From: Muricoccus roseus
GTDB lineage: Bacteria; Pseudomonadota; Alphaproteobacteria; Acetobacterales; Acetobacteraceae
DNA: 64,000 nucleotides
Direction of reading: 5' to 3'
Assembly (NCBI RefSeq): GCF_900141905.1
Contig: NZ_FQZF01000007.1
Location: forward strand, 62,001 to 126,000
In this document: one piece after another, positions 33,478-42,153 of the stretch
Layout: the number at the start of each line of letters is the position of its first letter
How positions within the stretch are numbered: the stretch's first letter is position 1
The notes under the pieces: model-generated
What the model saw: the letters and a program-made list of their open reading frames with translations, nothing else
Database searches by the model: none
What the model was told of the DNA's origin: nothing
Translations under genes and position numbers: made by a program

Positions 33478-34392
33478 GTGGGGCTTCTGCTGGAGCAGCT
33501 TCTCAACGGCGTCCAGCTCGGCGTCACGCTGTTTCTTCTCGCGGCCGGGCTGACGCTGGTCTTCGGCATCATGGGCGTGATCAACCTCGCCCATGGTTCC
33601 CTCTACATGATCGGCGCCTATGCGGCGGCGGTGACCGCCGCCGCCACCGGTTCCGCGCTGCTCGCCCTCCTCGCGGGGCTGGCGGCCGCAGGGGTGACGG
33701 GGATGGCGATCGAGTTCCTGGTGCTGCGGAGGCTCTATGCGCGGGATCATCTGGACCAGGTCCTGGCCACCTTCGGCCTGATCCTGTTCTTCAACGAGGC
33801 GATGGTGCTGCTGTTCGGGCGGCAGCCGCTTTTCGTGAACGTGCCGGAGGCCCTGCGCGGCACGCTGCGCGTGCTGCCGGGGGTGGACTACCCGGTGTTC
33901 CGGCTGCTGATCATCGCGCTGGGCCTGCTGGTGGCGCTCGGCCTCTACATCCTCATCCAGCGCACGCGCATCGGCATGCTGGTGCGCGCCGGCGCCACCC
34001 ACCGGGAGATGGTGCGGGCGCTGGGGGTGGATGTGCGGATGCTCTACACGCTCATCTTCGGGCTGGGCGCGCTGCTGGCCGGGCTGGCCGGGGTGATGGC
34101 GGGGCCCATCCTTTCCGTGCAGCCGCAGATGGGCGAGCAGATCCTCATCACCACCTTCGTGGTGGTGGTGATCGGGGGCATCGGTTCCGTGCGCGGCGCG
34201 CTGTTCGGCGCGGTGCTGGTGGGCGTGGTGGACACGCTGCTGCGCGCCTATGTGCCCGGCCTGCTGCGCCAGGTGATGGAGGGATCGGAGGCGGACGCGC
34301 TGGGCGCGGGCCTCGCCTCGATGGGGGTCTATCTGCTCATGGCGCTGGTGCTGCTGGTGAAGCCGCGCGGATTGTTCCCCGCCCATGCGTAG
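33478..34392 (+). CDS. livH: HAAT ABC transporter permease LivH (second cassette)
   Basis: Permease of 304 residues starting at GTG 33478, 10 bp after the receptor gene. Landmarks: LLEQLLNGVQLGVTLFLLAAGLTLVFGIMGVINLAHGSL, DQVLATFGLILFFNEAM, and RTRIGMLVRAGATHREMVRALGVD for the ATPase contact. It is only distantly like the livH at 7019, so the two cassettes are not a recent duplication. Confidence 0.9.
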   Translation: MGLLLEQLLNGVQLGVTLFLLAAGLTLVFGIMGVINLAHGSLYMIGAYAAAVTAAATGSALLALLAGLAAAGVTGMAIEFLVLRRLYARDHLDQVLATFGLILFFNEAMVLLFGRQPLFVNVPEALRGTLRVLPGVDYPVFRLLIIALGLLVALGLYILIQRTRIGMLVRAGATHREMVRALGVDVRMLYTLIFGLGALLAGLAGVMAGPILSVQPQMGEQILITTFVVVVIGGIGSVRGALFGAVLVGVVDTLLRAYVPGLLRQVMEGSEADALGAGLASMGVYLLMALVLLVKPRGLFPAHA

Positions 34393-35446
34393 GGCCTGGC
34401 GCGACGAACGGCTCTGGGCCGTGCTGCTGCTGGCGCTGGCCGCGCTGGTCCCGGTGGTGGCGCCGATGCTGGGCAGCCCGGCGACGGTGGGGCTCGCCAC
34501 GCGCATCGTCATCTACGGGCTGGCGGCCTCCTCGCTGCATCTCATCCTCGGCGGGGCCGGGCTCGTCTCCTTCGGCCATGCCGCCTTCTTCGGGCTGGGC
34601 GGCTACGCGGTGGGGATCCTCTATGCCCATCATGTCTCGGGCGAGCCCTTCCTCGGCTTCATCCCGGGGTCGAACGACCTGCTGGTGACGATGCCCGCCG
34701 CCATCCTGGCGGGCGGCATCGGCGCCGCCATCATCGGCGCGCTGTCGCTCCGCACGGCGGGGGTGCAGTTCATCATGATCACCCTCGCCTTCGCGCAGAT
34801 GCTCTACTTCCTCTTCGTCTCGCTGAAGGCCTATGGCGGCGATGACGGGCTGGCGATCCGCCGCGTGGTGCCGGTGCTGGGGATGAACCTGCGCGACCCG
34901 GCGACGCTCTACTGGATCTGCCTCGGCCTGCTCGCGCTCTGGCTCTTCCTGATGGACCGCATCCGGCGCTCCCGCTTCGGGCGCATCCTCGCCGGCGTGC
35001 GGCAGGGGGAGCGGCGCATGGCGGCGATCGGGGTCCGCACCTATCCCTACAAGCTGGCCGCCTTCACCATCGCGGGCATGGGCGCGGCCATGGCGGGCGC
35101 GCTGATGGTGAACTACCTCCGCTTCGTCTCGCCGGACATGATGCACTGGACCAAGTCCGGCGAGCTGATGGTGATGGTCATCCTCGGCGGGCTGGGCACG
35201 CTGCTGGGCCCGGTGGTGGGCGCGGCGGCACTGGTTTCGCTGGAATACACCCTCTCCGGCCTGACGGAGCACTGGCAGTTCGTCCTCGGCCCCATCCTGC
35301 TGCTCGTCGTGCTCTTCGCGCGCGGCGGCATCCTGGGCGGGCTGCGGCGGCTGGCCGGGCGGCCGGCGGAGCATGAGGCGCAGCCGCTGCCGCCCGGTGA
35401 GTTGCCCTCGGGCGGGACGGCGCCGGAGCGCGCGGCCCATGGCTGA
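34385..35446 (+). CDS. livM: HAAT ABC transporter permease LivM (second cassette)
   Basis: Permease of 353 residues, start overlapping livH by 8 bp. LASSLHLILGGAGLVSFGHAAFFGLGGYAVGIL, LSLRTAGVQFIMITLAFAQMLYFLF and GELMVMVILGGLGTLLGPVVGAAALV are typical. The C terminus is unusual, a hydrophilic proline-rich tail of about 25 residues (HEAQPLPPGELPSGGTAPERAAHG), which overlaps the start of livG. Confidence 0.9.
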   Translation: MRRAWRDERLWAVLLLALAALVPVVAPMLGSPATVGLATRIVIYGLAASSLHLILGGAGLVSFGHAAFFGLGGYAVGILYAHHVSGEPFLGFIPGSNDLLVTMPAAILAGGIGAAIIGALSLRTAGVQFIMITLAFAQMLYFLFVSLKAYGGDDGLAIRRVVPVLGMNLRDPATLYWICLGLLALWLFLMDRIRRSRFGRILAGVRQGERRMAAIGVRTYPYKLAAFTIAGMGAAMAGALMVNYLRFVSPDMMHWTKSGELMVMVILGGLGTLLGPVVGAAALVSLEYTLSGLTEHWQFVLGPILLLVVLFARGGILGGLRRLAGRPAEHEAQPLPPGELPSGGTAPERAAHG

Positions 35447-36197
35447 ACCGGTTCTCTCCGTCCAGCACCTGGTGAAGCGCTTCGGCGGGCTGACCGCGAC
35501 GGACGACCTCTCGATCGAGGTGCTGCCGGGCGAGCTGCACGCGCTGATCGGCCCGAACGGCGCGGGCAAGACCACGGCCATCGGCCAGATCATGGGGGAG
35601 ATCGCCCCGGATTCCGGCCGCATCCTCTTCATGGGCGCGGAGATCACCCGGCTCTCCACCCCCGCCCGCGTGCGGCGCGGCCTGTCCCGCACCTTCCAGA
35701 TCACGCAGCTGCTGGAGGACGACACGGCGGAGGACAACGTGGCGCTCGCCGTGCAGGCCCATGCCGGGCACTCCTTCCGCTTCTGGCGCGATGCCTTCCG
35801 CGATGCGCGGCTGCGCGGGCCCGCGCGGGCGGCGCTGGAGCGGGTCGGGCTGCCCGAGGCGCGCTGGGGCCTGGCGGTGGCCGACCTTTCCCATGGGGAG
35901 CGCAAGCAGCTGGAGCTGGCCGTGGCCCTGGCGGGCGAGCCGCGCATGCTGCTGCTGGACGAGCCCATGGCCGGGCTGGGGGCGAGCGAGAGCCTGCGGA
36001 TGACCGAGGTGCTGCGCGGGCTGAAGGGGCGCATCCCCATCCTGCTGGTGGAGCATGACATGGATGCGGTGTTCAGCCTGGCGGACCGCATCTCGGTGCT
36101 GGTCTATGGCCATTGCATCGCCTCCGGCACGCCGGAGACCATCCGGCACGACCCCACGGTGCGCGCCGCCTATCTCTCCGAGGAGGAGGCGGTCTGA
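35439..36197 (+). CDS. livG: HAAT ABC transporter ATP-binding protein LivG (second cassette)
   Basis: 252-residue ATPase. Walker A GPNGAGKTT at about 37-45, Q-loop TFQITQLLEDDTA, signature DLSHGERKQLELAVAL near 147-162, Walker B MLLLDEPMAGLG, switch LLVEHDMDAVFSLADRI. The ATG at 35439 overlaps livM by 8 bp; the longer frame from 35373 is not needed. Followed by a TGATG overlap to livF. Confidence 0.9.
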   Translation: MAEPVLSVQHLVKRFGGLTATDDLSIEVLPGELHALIGPNGAGKTTAIGQIMGEIAPDSGRILFMGAEITRLSTPARVRRGLSRTFQITQLLEDDTAEDNVALAVQAHAGHSFRFWRDAFRDARLRGPARAALERVGLPEARWGLAVADLSHGERKQLELAVALAGEPRMLLLDEPMAGLGASESLRMTEVLRGLKGRIPILLVEHDMDAVFSLADRISVLVYGHCIASGTPETIRHDPTVRAAYLSEEEAV

Positions 36198-36898
36198 TGC
36201 TTCTCGTGGAAGGGCTGCGCGCCGGCTATGGCGGCGCGGAGGTGCTGTTCGACGTGAACCTCCGCGTCGGCCAGGGGGAGGTGGTGACGCTGCTGGGCCG
36301 CAACGGCATGGGCAAGACCACCACGGTGCGCGCCATCATGGGGCTGAACCCGCCGCGCGGCGGGCGGGTGGAGTTCCGCGGCGCCGTGGTCTCCGGCCTG
36401 CCGCCGGAAGGCGTGGCCCGGCGCGGGATCGGGCTGGTGCCGGAGGGGCGGCAGGTCTTCCCGACGCTGACGGTGCGCGAGAACCTCGTCGCCACCGCGG
36501 CCGACCGGGAGAAGGCGGCGCATCCCTGGACGCTGGAGCGGGTCTTCACCCTGTTCCCCCGGCTGCGCGAGCGCGCGCACCAGTCCGCCCGCACCCTGTC
36601 GGGCGGGGAGCAGCAGATGCTCGCCATCGGGCGGGCGCTGATGACCAACCCGCATCTGCTGATCCTGGACGAGGCGACGGAGGGGCTGGCGCCCGTCATC
36701 CGCGCCGAGATCTGGACGACCCTGGCCGCGCTGAAGGCCGAGGGCCAGGCGATCCTGCTGATCGACAAGACCCTGGCCGCCCTGCGGCGCCTGGCGGACC
36801 GGCACACGGTGCTGGAGAAGGGCCGGACGGTGTGGGAGGGGACGGGAGCCGAGCTGGACCGGGACCACGACCGCGTCCGCGCCTGGATCGGGGTTTAG
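36197..36898 (+). CDS. livF: HAAT ABC transporter ATP-binding protein LivF (second cassette)
   Basis: 233-residue ATPase with Walker A LGRNGMGKTTTV near 36-47, signature TLSGGEQQMLAIGRAL, Walker B LLILDEATEGLAPVI. The usual DEPS is DEAT, and the switch segment is LLIDKTLAALRRL instead of LVEQN, so the H-loop residue is absent. Some LivF proteins lack this, relying on the partner site. Completes the second HAAT cassette. The esterase gene follows 2 bp later. Confidence 0.88.
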   Translation: MLLVEGLRAGYGGAEVLFDVNLRVGQGEVVTLLGRNGMGKTTTVRAIMGLNPPRGGRVEFRGAVVSGLPPEGVARRGIGLVPEGRQVFPTLTVRENLVATAADREKAAHPWTLERVFTLFPRLRERAHQSARTLSGGEQQMLAIGRALMTNPHLLILDEATEGLAPVIRAEIWTTLAALKAEGQAILLIDKTLAALRRLADRHTVLEKGRTVWEGTGAELDRDHDRVRAWIGV

Positions 36899-36900
36899 CC

Positions 36901-37752
36901 TTGGACGCCGCGACGCTGGACCGCGAGTACAACGCGCGCGCCACCACGCCGGATGTGCTGGAGATCCTGGCCGAGTACCGGGCGCGCACGGATGCGGCGA
37001 AGGCCGTGCTGCCCTGGTCCACCCAGGCCTATGGGCCGAGCGAGCCGGAGCGGCTGGACATCTACCCCGCTGGGGCTGGCCCCGCCCCGGTGCTGGTCTT
37101 CATCCATGGCGGCTACTGGCGCGCGCTGGACGCGGCCGATTCCGGCTCCATGGCGCCGGCCTTCGTGGCGGCGGGGGCCTGCGTGGTTTCGGTGAACTAC
37201 ACCCTGGCGCCCGCCGCCAGCCTGGACCGGATCGTGGAGGAATGCCGCCGGGCCCTGGCCTGGGTGCACGGGAACATCGCCCGCTTCGGGGGCGACCCGG
37301 CGCGCATCCATGTGGCGGGCAGCAGCGCGGGCGGGCATCTGGCGGCCATGCTGCTGGCGCCGGGCTGGCAAGCCGGGCTGGGCCTGCCGGCGCGCCCCCT
37401 GGCCGGCGCGACCCTTCTTTCCGGCCTGTTCGACCTCACCCCCCTGCCGCACACCCATATCAATGCCTGGATGGCGCTGGATGCGGCGGCGGCGGCGCGG
37501 AACAGCCCGGCCCTGCTGCCCCTGCCCACCGGGCTGCCCCCCGGCTTTCCCGTGGTGCTGGCGCATGGCGACACGGAGACATCCGCCTTCAAGCGGCAGA
37601 CCTCGGAGTTCGCGGCCGCCCTGCGGGACGCGGGCTGCGCGGCGGAGGTGGTGCCGCCCCGGCCGGGCTCGAACCATTTCGACCTGGTGTTCGATTTCGG
37701 CGAGCCGGGGAACCCGTTGCACCGGGCGACACGGCGCGTGATGGGGCTGTAG
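36901..37752 (+). CDS. Alpha/beta hydrolase, kynurenine formamidase/esterase type
   Basis: 283 residues from TTG 36901, 2 bp after livF; no ATG or GTG option fits the conserved N terminus (LDREYNARATTPDVLEIL). The oxyanion motif is VFIHGGYWRALD near 63-74, as in the AFMID-type formamidases; the nucleophile elbow AGSSAGGHLAAML is near 138-150; the acid and His lie in LAHGDTETS near 220 and SNHFDLVFDF near 257. Arylformamidases release formate from N-formylkynurenine. With the 3-hydroxyanthranilate dioxygenase 7 kb away this hints at tryptophan-derived substrates, but a simple carboxylesterase is equally possible. Confidence 0.82.
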   Translation: MDAATLDREYNARATTPDVLEILAEYRARTDAAKAVLPWSTQAYGPSEPERLDIYPAGAGPAPVLVFIHGGYWRALDAADSGSMAPAFVAAGACVVSVNYTLAPAASLDRIVEECRRALAWVHGNIARFGGDPARIHVAGSSAGGHLAAMLLAPGWQAGLGLPARPLAGATLLSGLFDLTPLPHTHINAWMALDAAAAARNSPALLPLPTGLPPGFPVVLAHGDTETSAFKRQTSEFAAALRDAGCAAEVVPPRPGSNHFDLVFDFGEPGNPLHRATRRVMGL

Positions 37753-37910
37753 CGCCGCCTTCCGCACCGCCTCGCGGCCCGTTTCTCTCCTGCGCCCGGT
37801 TGGTTTGCAGACCCGGAATAACCATCTTTCCTCTATCGCCCGCCGAGTATCTGGCTGCCGGCGACTGAGAGAGGTCCGCGCTCCCGCCCCGTTTTCGCGA
37901 GGAGCGCCTC

Positions 37911-38633
37911 ATGGCCACATCCCCTCATCGTTCGTCTATCCGCAACCGCCTTCTCAAGGCCCTGCCTCCGGAATCGCTGGACCGCATCCTGCCCAAGCTC
38001 GTTCCGGTGGAGCTGCCACTGCGGAAGCAGCTCTACCAGCCGGACCGCCCCATCGAGGCCGCCTACTTCCCCGAGGAGGGCATCATCTCGATGGTCTCCG
38101 TCCTCGATGAAGGCATGCAGGCCGAGGTCGGGATGGCCGGGCGGGAAGGCATGCTGGGCACCCCGCTGCTGGCGGGGGTGGAGACCTCCTTCGTCGAGAG
38201 CATGGTGCAGCTGGGCGGCAGCGGGCTGCGGATGGAGGCGCATGCCTTCCGCGACGAGGTGGAGGCGAACCGCCCCTTCCGCACCCTTCTTCTTCACTAC
38301 AGCGAGGCGCATCAGGCCCAGATGATCCAGACGGCGGCCTGCAACGGGAACCACGGGCTGGAGCAGCGCTTCGCCCGCTGGCTGCTGATGGTGCATGACC
38401 GCGTGGATGGCGACGAGATGTCGCTGACGCAGGAATTCATCGCCGTCATGCTGTCCGTGCATCGGCCGAGCGTGACGGTCGCGGCCGGCATCCTGCAGCG
38501 GGCGGGGCTGATCCGCTACGCCGCGGGCCGGGTGACCATGCTGGACCGGCCGGGCCTCGAGGCGGTCTGCTGCGAATGCTATGGCGCGGTGCGCCGCCGT
38601 TTCGAAACGGTGATGGGGCAGCCGGTTTCCTGA
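37911..38633 (+). CDS. Crp/Fnr-family transcriptional regulator, tandem copy 1
   Basis: 240-residue regulator with a cyclic-nucleotide-binding-like beta domain (about 30-125) and a C-terminal crp-type winged HTH (EFIAVMLSVHRPSVTVAAGILQRAGLIRYAAGRVTML, near 176-215). The phosphate-binding cassette is not canonical: MAGREGMLGTPLL stands where FGE...R(S/T)A is expected, and no Fnr Cys cluster is present, so neither cAMP nor a 4Fe-4S cluster is an obvious ligand. ATG 37911 follows GAGGAG with 6-nt spacing. A paralogue lies directly downstream with a related leader. Confidence 0.88.
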   Translation: MATSPHRSSIRNRLLKALPPESLDRILPKLVPVELPLRKQLYQPDRPIEAAYFPEEGIISMVSVLDEGMQAEVGMAGREGMLGTPLLAGVETSFVESMVQLGGSGLRMEAHAFRDEVEANRPFRTLLLHYSEAHQAQMIQTAACNGNHGLEQRFARWLLMVHDRVDGDEMSLTQEFIAVMLSVHRPSVTVAAGILQRAGLIRYAAGRVTMLDRPGLEAVCCECYGAVRRRFETVMGQPVS

Positions 38634-38734
38634 ATGTATGGAAGGCGACCGCCAGGGCGCCGCCGATGCGCCATACCGGCCCCCGCCGGCGACTGAGACA
38701 CGCGCTCCCGCCATGACGCTGCGAGGAGTGCCTT

Positions 38735-39451
38735 TTGATCCTTGCCGATCCGATGCCCCGCAACCGCCTCCTCGCGGCGTTGCCACAGGACGTGCTCGCG
38801 CATCTTCTCCCGAAGCTTACGCCGGTCGAACTCTCCATGCGGCAGGCGCTGTACCGCCCCGCCGCGCCGATCGACGCCGCCTATTTCCCGGAGGCCGGCA
38901 TCATCTCGATGGTGTCGATTCTCTCGGAAGGCGAACAGGTCGAGGTCGGGATGGTCGGGCGGGAGGGCATGGTGGGCACGCCGCTCCTCGCCGATGTCGA
39001 GACCTCCTATGTCGAATCTATGGTGCAGGGCCCGGGCAGCGCACTGCGGATGGAAGCCCGCGCCTTCCGCCAGGAATTGCAGGCGAACCCGTCCTTCCGC
39101 GCGCTCCTTCTCCGCTACAACGAGGCGCATCAGGCGCAGGTGATCCAGACGGCGGCCTGCAACGGGCGGCACGCGCTGGAGCAGCGGCTCGCCCGCTGGC
39201 TGCTGATGGTGCATGACCGGACCGATGGCGACGAGATTCCGATCACGCAGGACTTCATCGCCACCATGCTCGGCGTCCATCGCCCGAGCGTCACGGTGGC
39301 CGCGGGCGCGCTGCAGCGCGCGGGGCTGATCCGCTACACCGCCGGGCGTGTCACCGTGCTCGACCGCGGGCGGCTCGAAGCGGCCTCCTGCGAGTGCCAC
39401 GCCGCCGTGCGCGACCGATTTGCGGAGGTGGTCGGACTTCCCATCTCATGA
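38735..39451 (+). CDS. Crp/Fnr-family transcriptional regulator, tandem copy 2
   Basis: Paralogue of the preceding gene, about 238 residues, with the same layout: PMPRNRLLAALPQDVLAHLLPKLTPVELSMRQALYRP, VGMVGREGMVGTPLLADVETSYVESMV, and HTH VTVAAGALQRAGLIRYTAGRVTVLD. The start is TTG 38735: AGGAG lies 6 nt upstream, as at copy 1; ATG 38753 is an in-frame alternative that would cost six residues. Ligand pocket is again degenerate. Followed by an HWE histidine kinase. Confidence 0.88.
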   Translation: MILADPMPRNRLLAALPQDVLAHLLPKLTPVELSMRQALYRPAAPIDAAYFPEAGIISMVSILSEGEQVEVGMVGREGMVGTPLLADVETSYVESMVQGPGSALRMEARAFRQELQANPSFRALLLRYNEAHQAQVIQTAACNGRHALEQRLARWLLMVHDRTDGDEIPITQDFIATMLGVHRPSVTVAAGALQRAGLIRYTAGRVTVLDRGRLEAASCECHAAVRDRFAEVVGLPIS

Positions 39452-39502
39452 TGTATGGAACCTTACCGCGCTGCGGCGGAGGACCTCCCTAAACGCTAGC
39501 TC

Positions 39503-40597
39503 GTGACGACATCTATTTCTCATCACGACATTCGCGCCGAGGGCTCCGCCGCGATTCCGATCACCGCGGAGGCGGCGCGGATCGCCGCGCTCGAGGAGGA
39601 GCTTCGCTCCCTGCGGGCGGAGAACGACCACTTCCACCAGATCCTCGACAGCGCAGCCGAATACGCGATCGTCACGATGGATCTGGAAGGGCGGATCAGC
39701 AGCTGGAATGCGGGCGCCCGCAAGGTGCTCGGCTATGCGGCCGCGGAGATCCTGGGCCGTTCGGGGGAGATCTTCTTCGCCCCGGAGGACCGGGCCGAGG
39801 GCGCCTTCGTGACCGAGCTGTGCCGGGCCCTGGACCGGGGGCGCGCGGTGAACGAGCGATGGCATCTGCGGCGCGACGGCTCGCGCTTCTGGGCGAGCGG
39901 GTTGATGCTGCCCCTGATGGACGAGGATGGGCAGCCGCAGGGCTTCCTCAACATCCTGCGGGACGGCAGCGAGATGCGGGCCGAGGCGGAGCGCCAGGCC
40001 CTGATCCAGGCCGAGCTGGCCCACCGGGTCAGGAACACGCTCTCGCTCGCGCATGTCATCGCGGTGCAGACCCTGCGCCACACCGATGGGCCCGAGGCCT
40101 TCCAGGCCGAGTATGCCAGCCGCCTCCAGGCCCTCGGGCGCTCGCATGAGATGCTGGCCCATGGCGGGTGGGACGGAGCGCCGCTGCGCAAGCTCGTCGA
40201 GCATGCCCTGACCCCGCATCGGCACGGGCCCGGCCGCGTCGCCATCGAGGGCCTGCCGGTCCGGCTCGCTTCCGCCGCCGTGGTCAAGCTCAGCCTGGCC
40301 TTCCATGAGCTCACCACCAACGCGGCCAAATATGGCTCCCTTTCCGTGCCGGAGGGCGCGGTGGAGGTCACCTGGTCCCTGCTGCGCCCGCAGAACGGCC
40401 GGAAAATGCTCGAAATCGTCTGGCGTGAGCGCGGTGGCCCGCCGGTGAAGCCGCCGGAGCGGCGGGGCTTCGGCACGCGCCTGCTGGAGCAGAGCCTGCG
40501 GCATGAATTCGGCTGCACGGTCACCCTGGCTTTCGAGCCGGAGGGGCTGGAATGCCGGATCTGCCTGCCGCTGACCGCCAACGTGCTCGGCTTCTAA
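39503..40597 (+). CDS. PAS domain-containing HWE-type sensor histidine kinase
   Basis: 364 residues from GTG 39503. A coiled-coil-like N terminus (IAALEEELRSLRAENDHFHQIL) leads into a PAS domain at about 48-165 (EYAIVTMDLEGRISSWNAGARKVLGYAAAEILG; RRDGSRFWASGLMLPLMDEDGQPQGFLNI). The HWE kinase core follows: phospho-His in ELAHRVRNTLSLAHVIAVQ near 174-192, N box FHELTTNAAKYGSLS near 272-286, and G box RGFGTRLLEQSL near 326. No transmembrane helix, so a cytosolic sensor (light, redox or ligand by PAS). Such kinases feed the alphaproteobacterial general stress response or light signalling; no cognate regulator is adjacent. Confidence 0.9.
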   Translation: MTTSISHHDIRAEGSAAIPITAEAARIAALEEELRSLRAENDHFHQILDSAAEYAIVTMDLEGRISSWNAGARKVLGYAAAEILGRSGEIFFAPEDRAEGAFVTELCRALDRGRAVNERWHLRRDGSRFWASGLMLPLMDEDGQPQGFLNILRDGSEMRAEAERQALIQAELAHRVRNTLSLAHVIAVQTLRHTDGPEAFQAEYASRLQALGRSHEMLAHGGWDGAPLRKLVEHALTPHRHGPGRVAIEGLPVRLASAAVVKLSLAFHELTTNAAKYGSLSVPEGAVEVTWSLLRPQNGRKMLEIVWRERGGPPVKPPERRGFGTRLLEQSLRHEFGCTVTLAFEPEGLECRICLPLTANVLGF

Positions 40598-40676
40598 GAA
40601 GGGGCCCGGGCCGGGTCTGGACAGGAGGCCGCGCCCGTCGCATGGGGCATCCCGTTGCAGGAAACGGGGGTCTCCG

Positions 40677-41882
40677 ATGGTCGAGCAGGTGATGAAGAGC
40701 GCAGCCTATCAGGAGGCGCTGCGGCACCTCGCGGCCGGGCATGAGCGCTTCGTCGAGGAGACCATCCGCCTGACCGAGATCCCCGCCCCCTTCTTCCAGG
40801 AGGAGGAGCGCGGGCGCGCCTATCTCGAAATGCTGCGCGAGGCGGGGCTCGAGGAATGCGAGATGGACGCCGAGGGCAATGTGATGGGCCTGCGGCGGGG
40901 GCTGGGGAACGGCCAGCTGGTCGTCGTCGCCGCGCATCTGGACACGGTCTTCCCCCCCGGCACGGACCTCAAGGTGCGGCGCGAGGGCACGCGCCTCTAC
41001 GCCCCCGGCATCGGCGACGACACGCGCAGCCTGGCGATGAACCTGGCCTTCCTCCGCGCCATGGATGCGGCGGGCATCCGCACGAAGCACGACATCCTCT
41101 TCGTCGGCAATGTGGGCGAGGAAGGGCTGGGCGACCTGCGCGGCATCCGCTTCCTCTTCACCAAGGGGCGCTACGCCGGGCGCATCGCCGCCTTCATCTC
41201 CGTCGAAGGCCCGATGGGCATGGGCACCATCGTCTCCGGCGCCACAGGCTCGCTGCGCTACCGCGTCACCTTCCGCGGGCCCGGCGGGCACAGCTTCATG
41301 GATTTCGGCATCGTCAGCCCCTCCTTCGCGCTGGCCGAGGCGATGGCCGGCCTCTCCCGCATGGCGGTGCCGAAGGAGCCGCGCACGACCTTCAGCGCGA
41401 GCGTGATCGGCGGCGGCACCTCGGTGAACTCCATCCCCAACGAGGTGTGGCTGGAAGTGGACCTGCGCTCGGATTCCGCGCAGGAGCTGGCGCGCATCGA
41501 CAACGCCTTCAAGGCGATCGTCGCCAAGGCGGTGGAGGGCGAGAACGCGGCGCGCAGCACCGCCAAGGGCCCCGTCACCGTGGAATGGAAGAAGATCGGC
41601 GACCGGCCCGCCGGCGCGATCGACCGCGAGAGCGAGCTGGTGGCACACGCCACCGCCGCCGCCCGCGCACTCGGCTTCTCGCCGAAGACGGTGGCCAGCT
41701 CCACCGATGCCAGCATCCCCATCTCGCTCGGCATCCCCGGCATCGCGGTGAGCGCCGGGGCGGGCGCGGGAGCGCATACGCTGGACGAATGGGTGGATGT
41801 GGAGCCGAAGCAGACGCTGCACGACATGCAGCTGGCCTTCGCGACGCTGCTGCAGACGGCGGGGATGGACGCCGGCGGCTGA
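40677..41882 (+). CDS. M20 family metallopeptidase
   Basis: 401-residue dinuclear zinc hydrolase (M20/M25/M40; carboxypeptidase G2, ArgE, tripeptidase relatives). Metal ligands: VVVAAHLDTVFPPG near 84-97 (His, Asp), GIGDDTRSLAMNL near 111 (bridging Asp), GNVGEEGLGDLRG near 144-156 (catalytic and metal Glu), plus GAHTLDEWVD near 363 for the last His. The dimerisation lid domain is at about 185-300 (RGPGGHSFMDFG). Cytosolic, likely trims peptides or removes N-acyl groups. ATG 40677; downstream ATG 40692 is an alternative. Confidence 0.9.
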   Translation: MVEQVMKSAAYQEALRHLAAGHERFVEETIRLTEIPAPFFQEEERGRAYLEMLREAGLEECEMDAEGNVMGLRRGLGNGQLVVVAAHLDTVFPPGTDLKVRREGTRLYAPGIGDDTRSLAMNLAFLRAMDAAGIRTKHDILFVGNVGEEGLGDLRGIRFLFTKGRYAGRIAAFISVEGPMGMGTIVSGATGSLRYRVTFRGPGGHSFMDFGIVSPSFALAEAMAGLSRMAVPKEPRTTFSASVIGGGTSVNSIPNEVWLEVDLRSDSAQELARIDNAFKAIVAKAVEGENAARSTAKGPVTVEWKKIGDRPAGAIDRESELVAHATAAARALGFSPKTVASSTDASIPISLGIPGIAVSAGAGAGAHTLDEWVDVEPKQTLHDMQLAFATLLQTAGMDAGG

Positions 41883-41901
41883 TCGCCTTGTTCTGATCTG
41901 C

Positions 41902-42142
41902 TCGGTCTGTCCCGGGGAGAGGAAGAAGGAATTCTTCCTCTCCCCGGCCCCCTCACCATCATCTTCTTTTTCAAGTTGGATTCACTCGGCTGACGGTGCG
42001 CCTGAGGTCGATGACCTCAGGCGACTGCAAAGGCAGGTTCCATCTCGTTCGACCAGAGACCCCTTCGATCCGGGGTATCCACGGCAGTCAGACGGGGTTC
42101 CAAGGGCCTCAGGCCCTTGGCGGGTGCAGGGCGGAGCCCTGC
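41902..42142 (-). repeat. Dispersed multi-hairpin element, copy 6 (lacks H4)
   Basis: Reverse orientation in the convergent gap between the peptidase and the ABC ATPase. H5 41912-41947 perfect with GGAA loop; H4 deleted; T-rich TCTTCTTTTTC follows; H3 41999-42023 as CGCCTGAGG/CCTCAGGCG with loop TCGATGA; H2 42100-42120; H1 42126-42142 as GCAGGGC/GCCCTGC, another compensated variant. H1 ends 11 nt before the ATPase stop. Confidence 0.87.
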
Positions 42143-42153
42143 CTGCTCCACCC

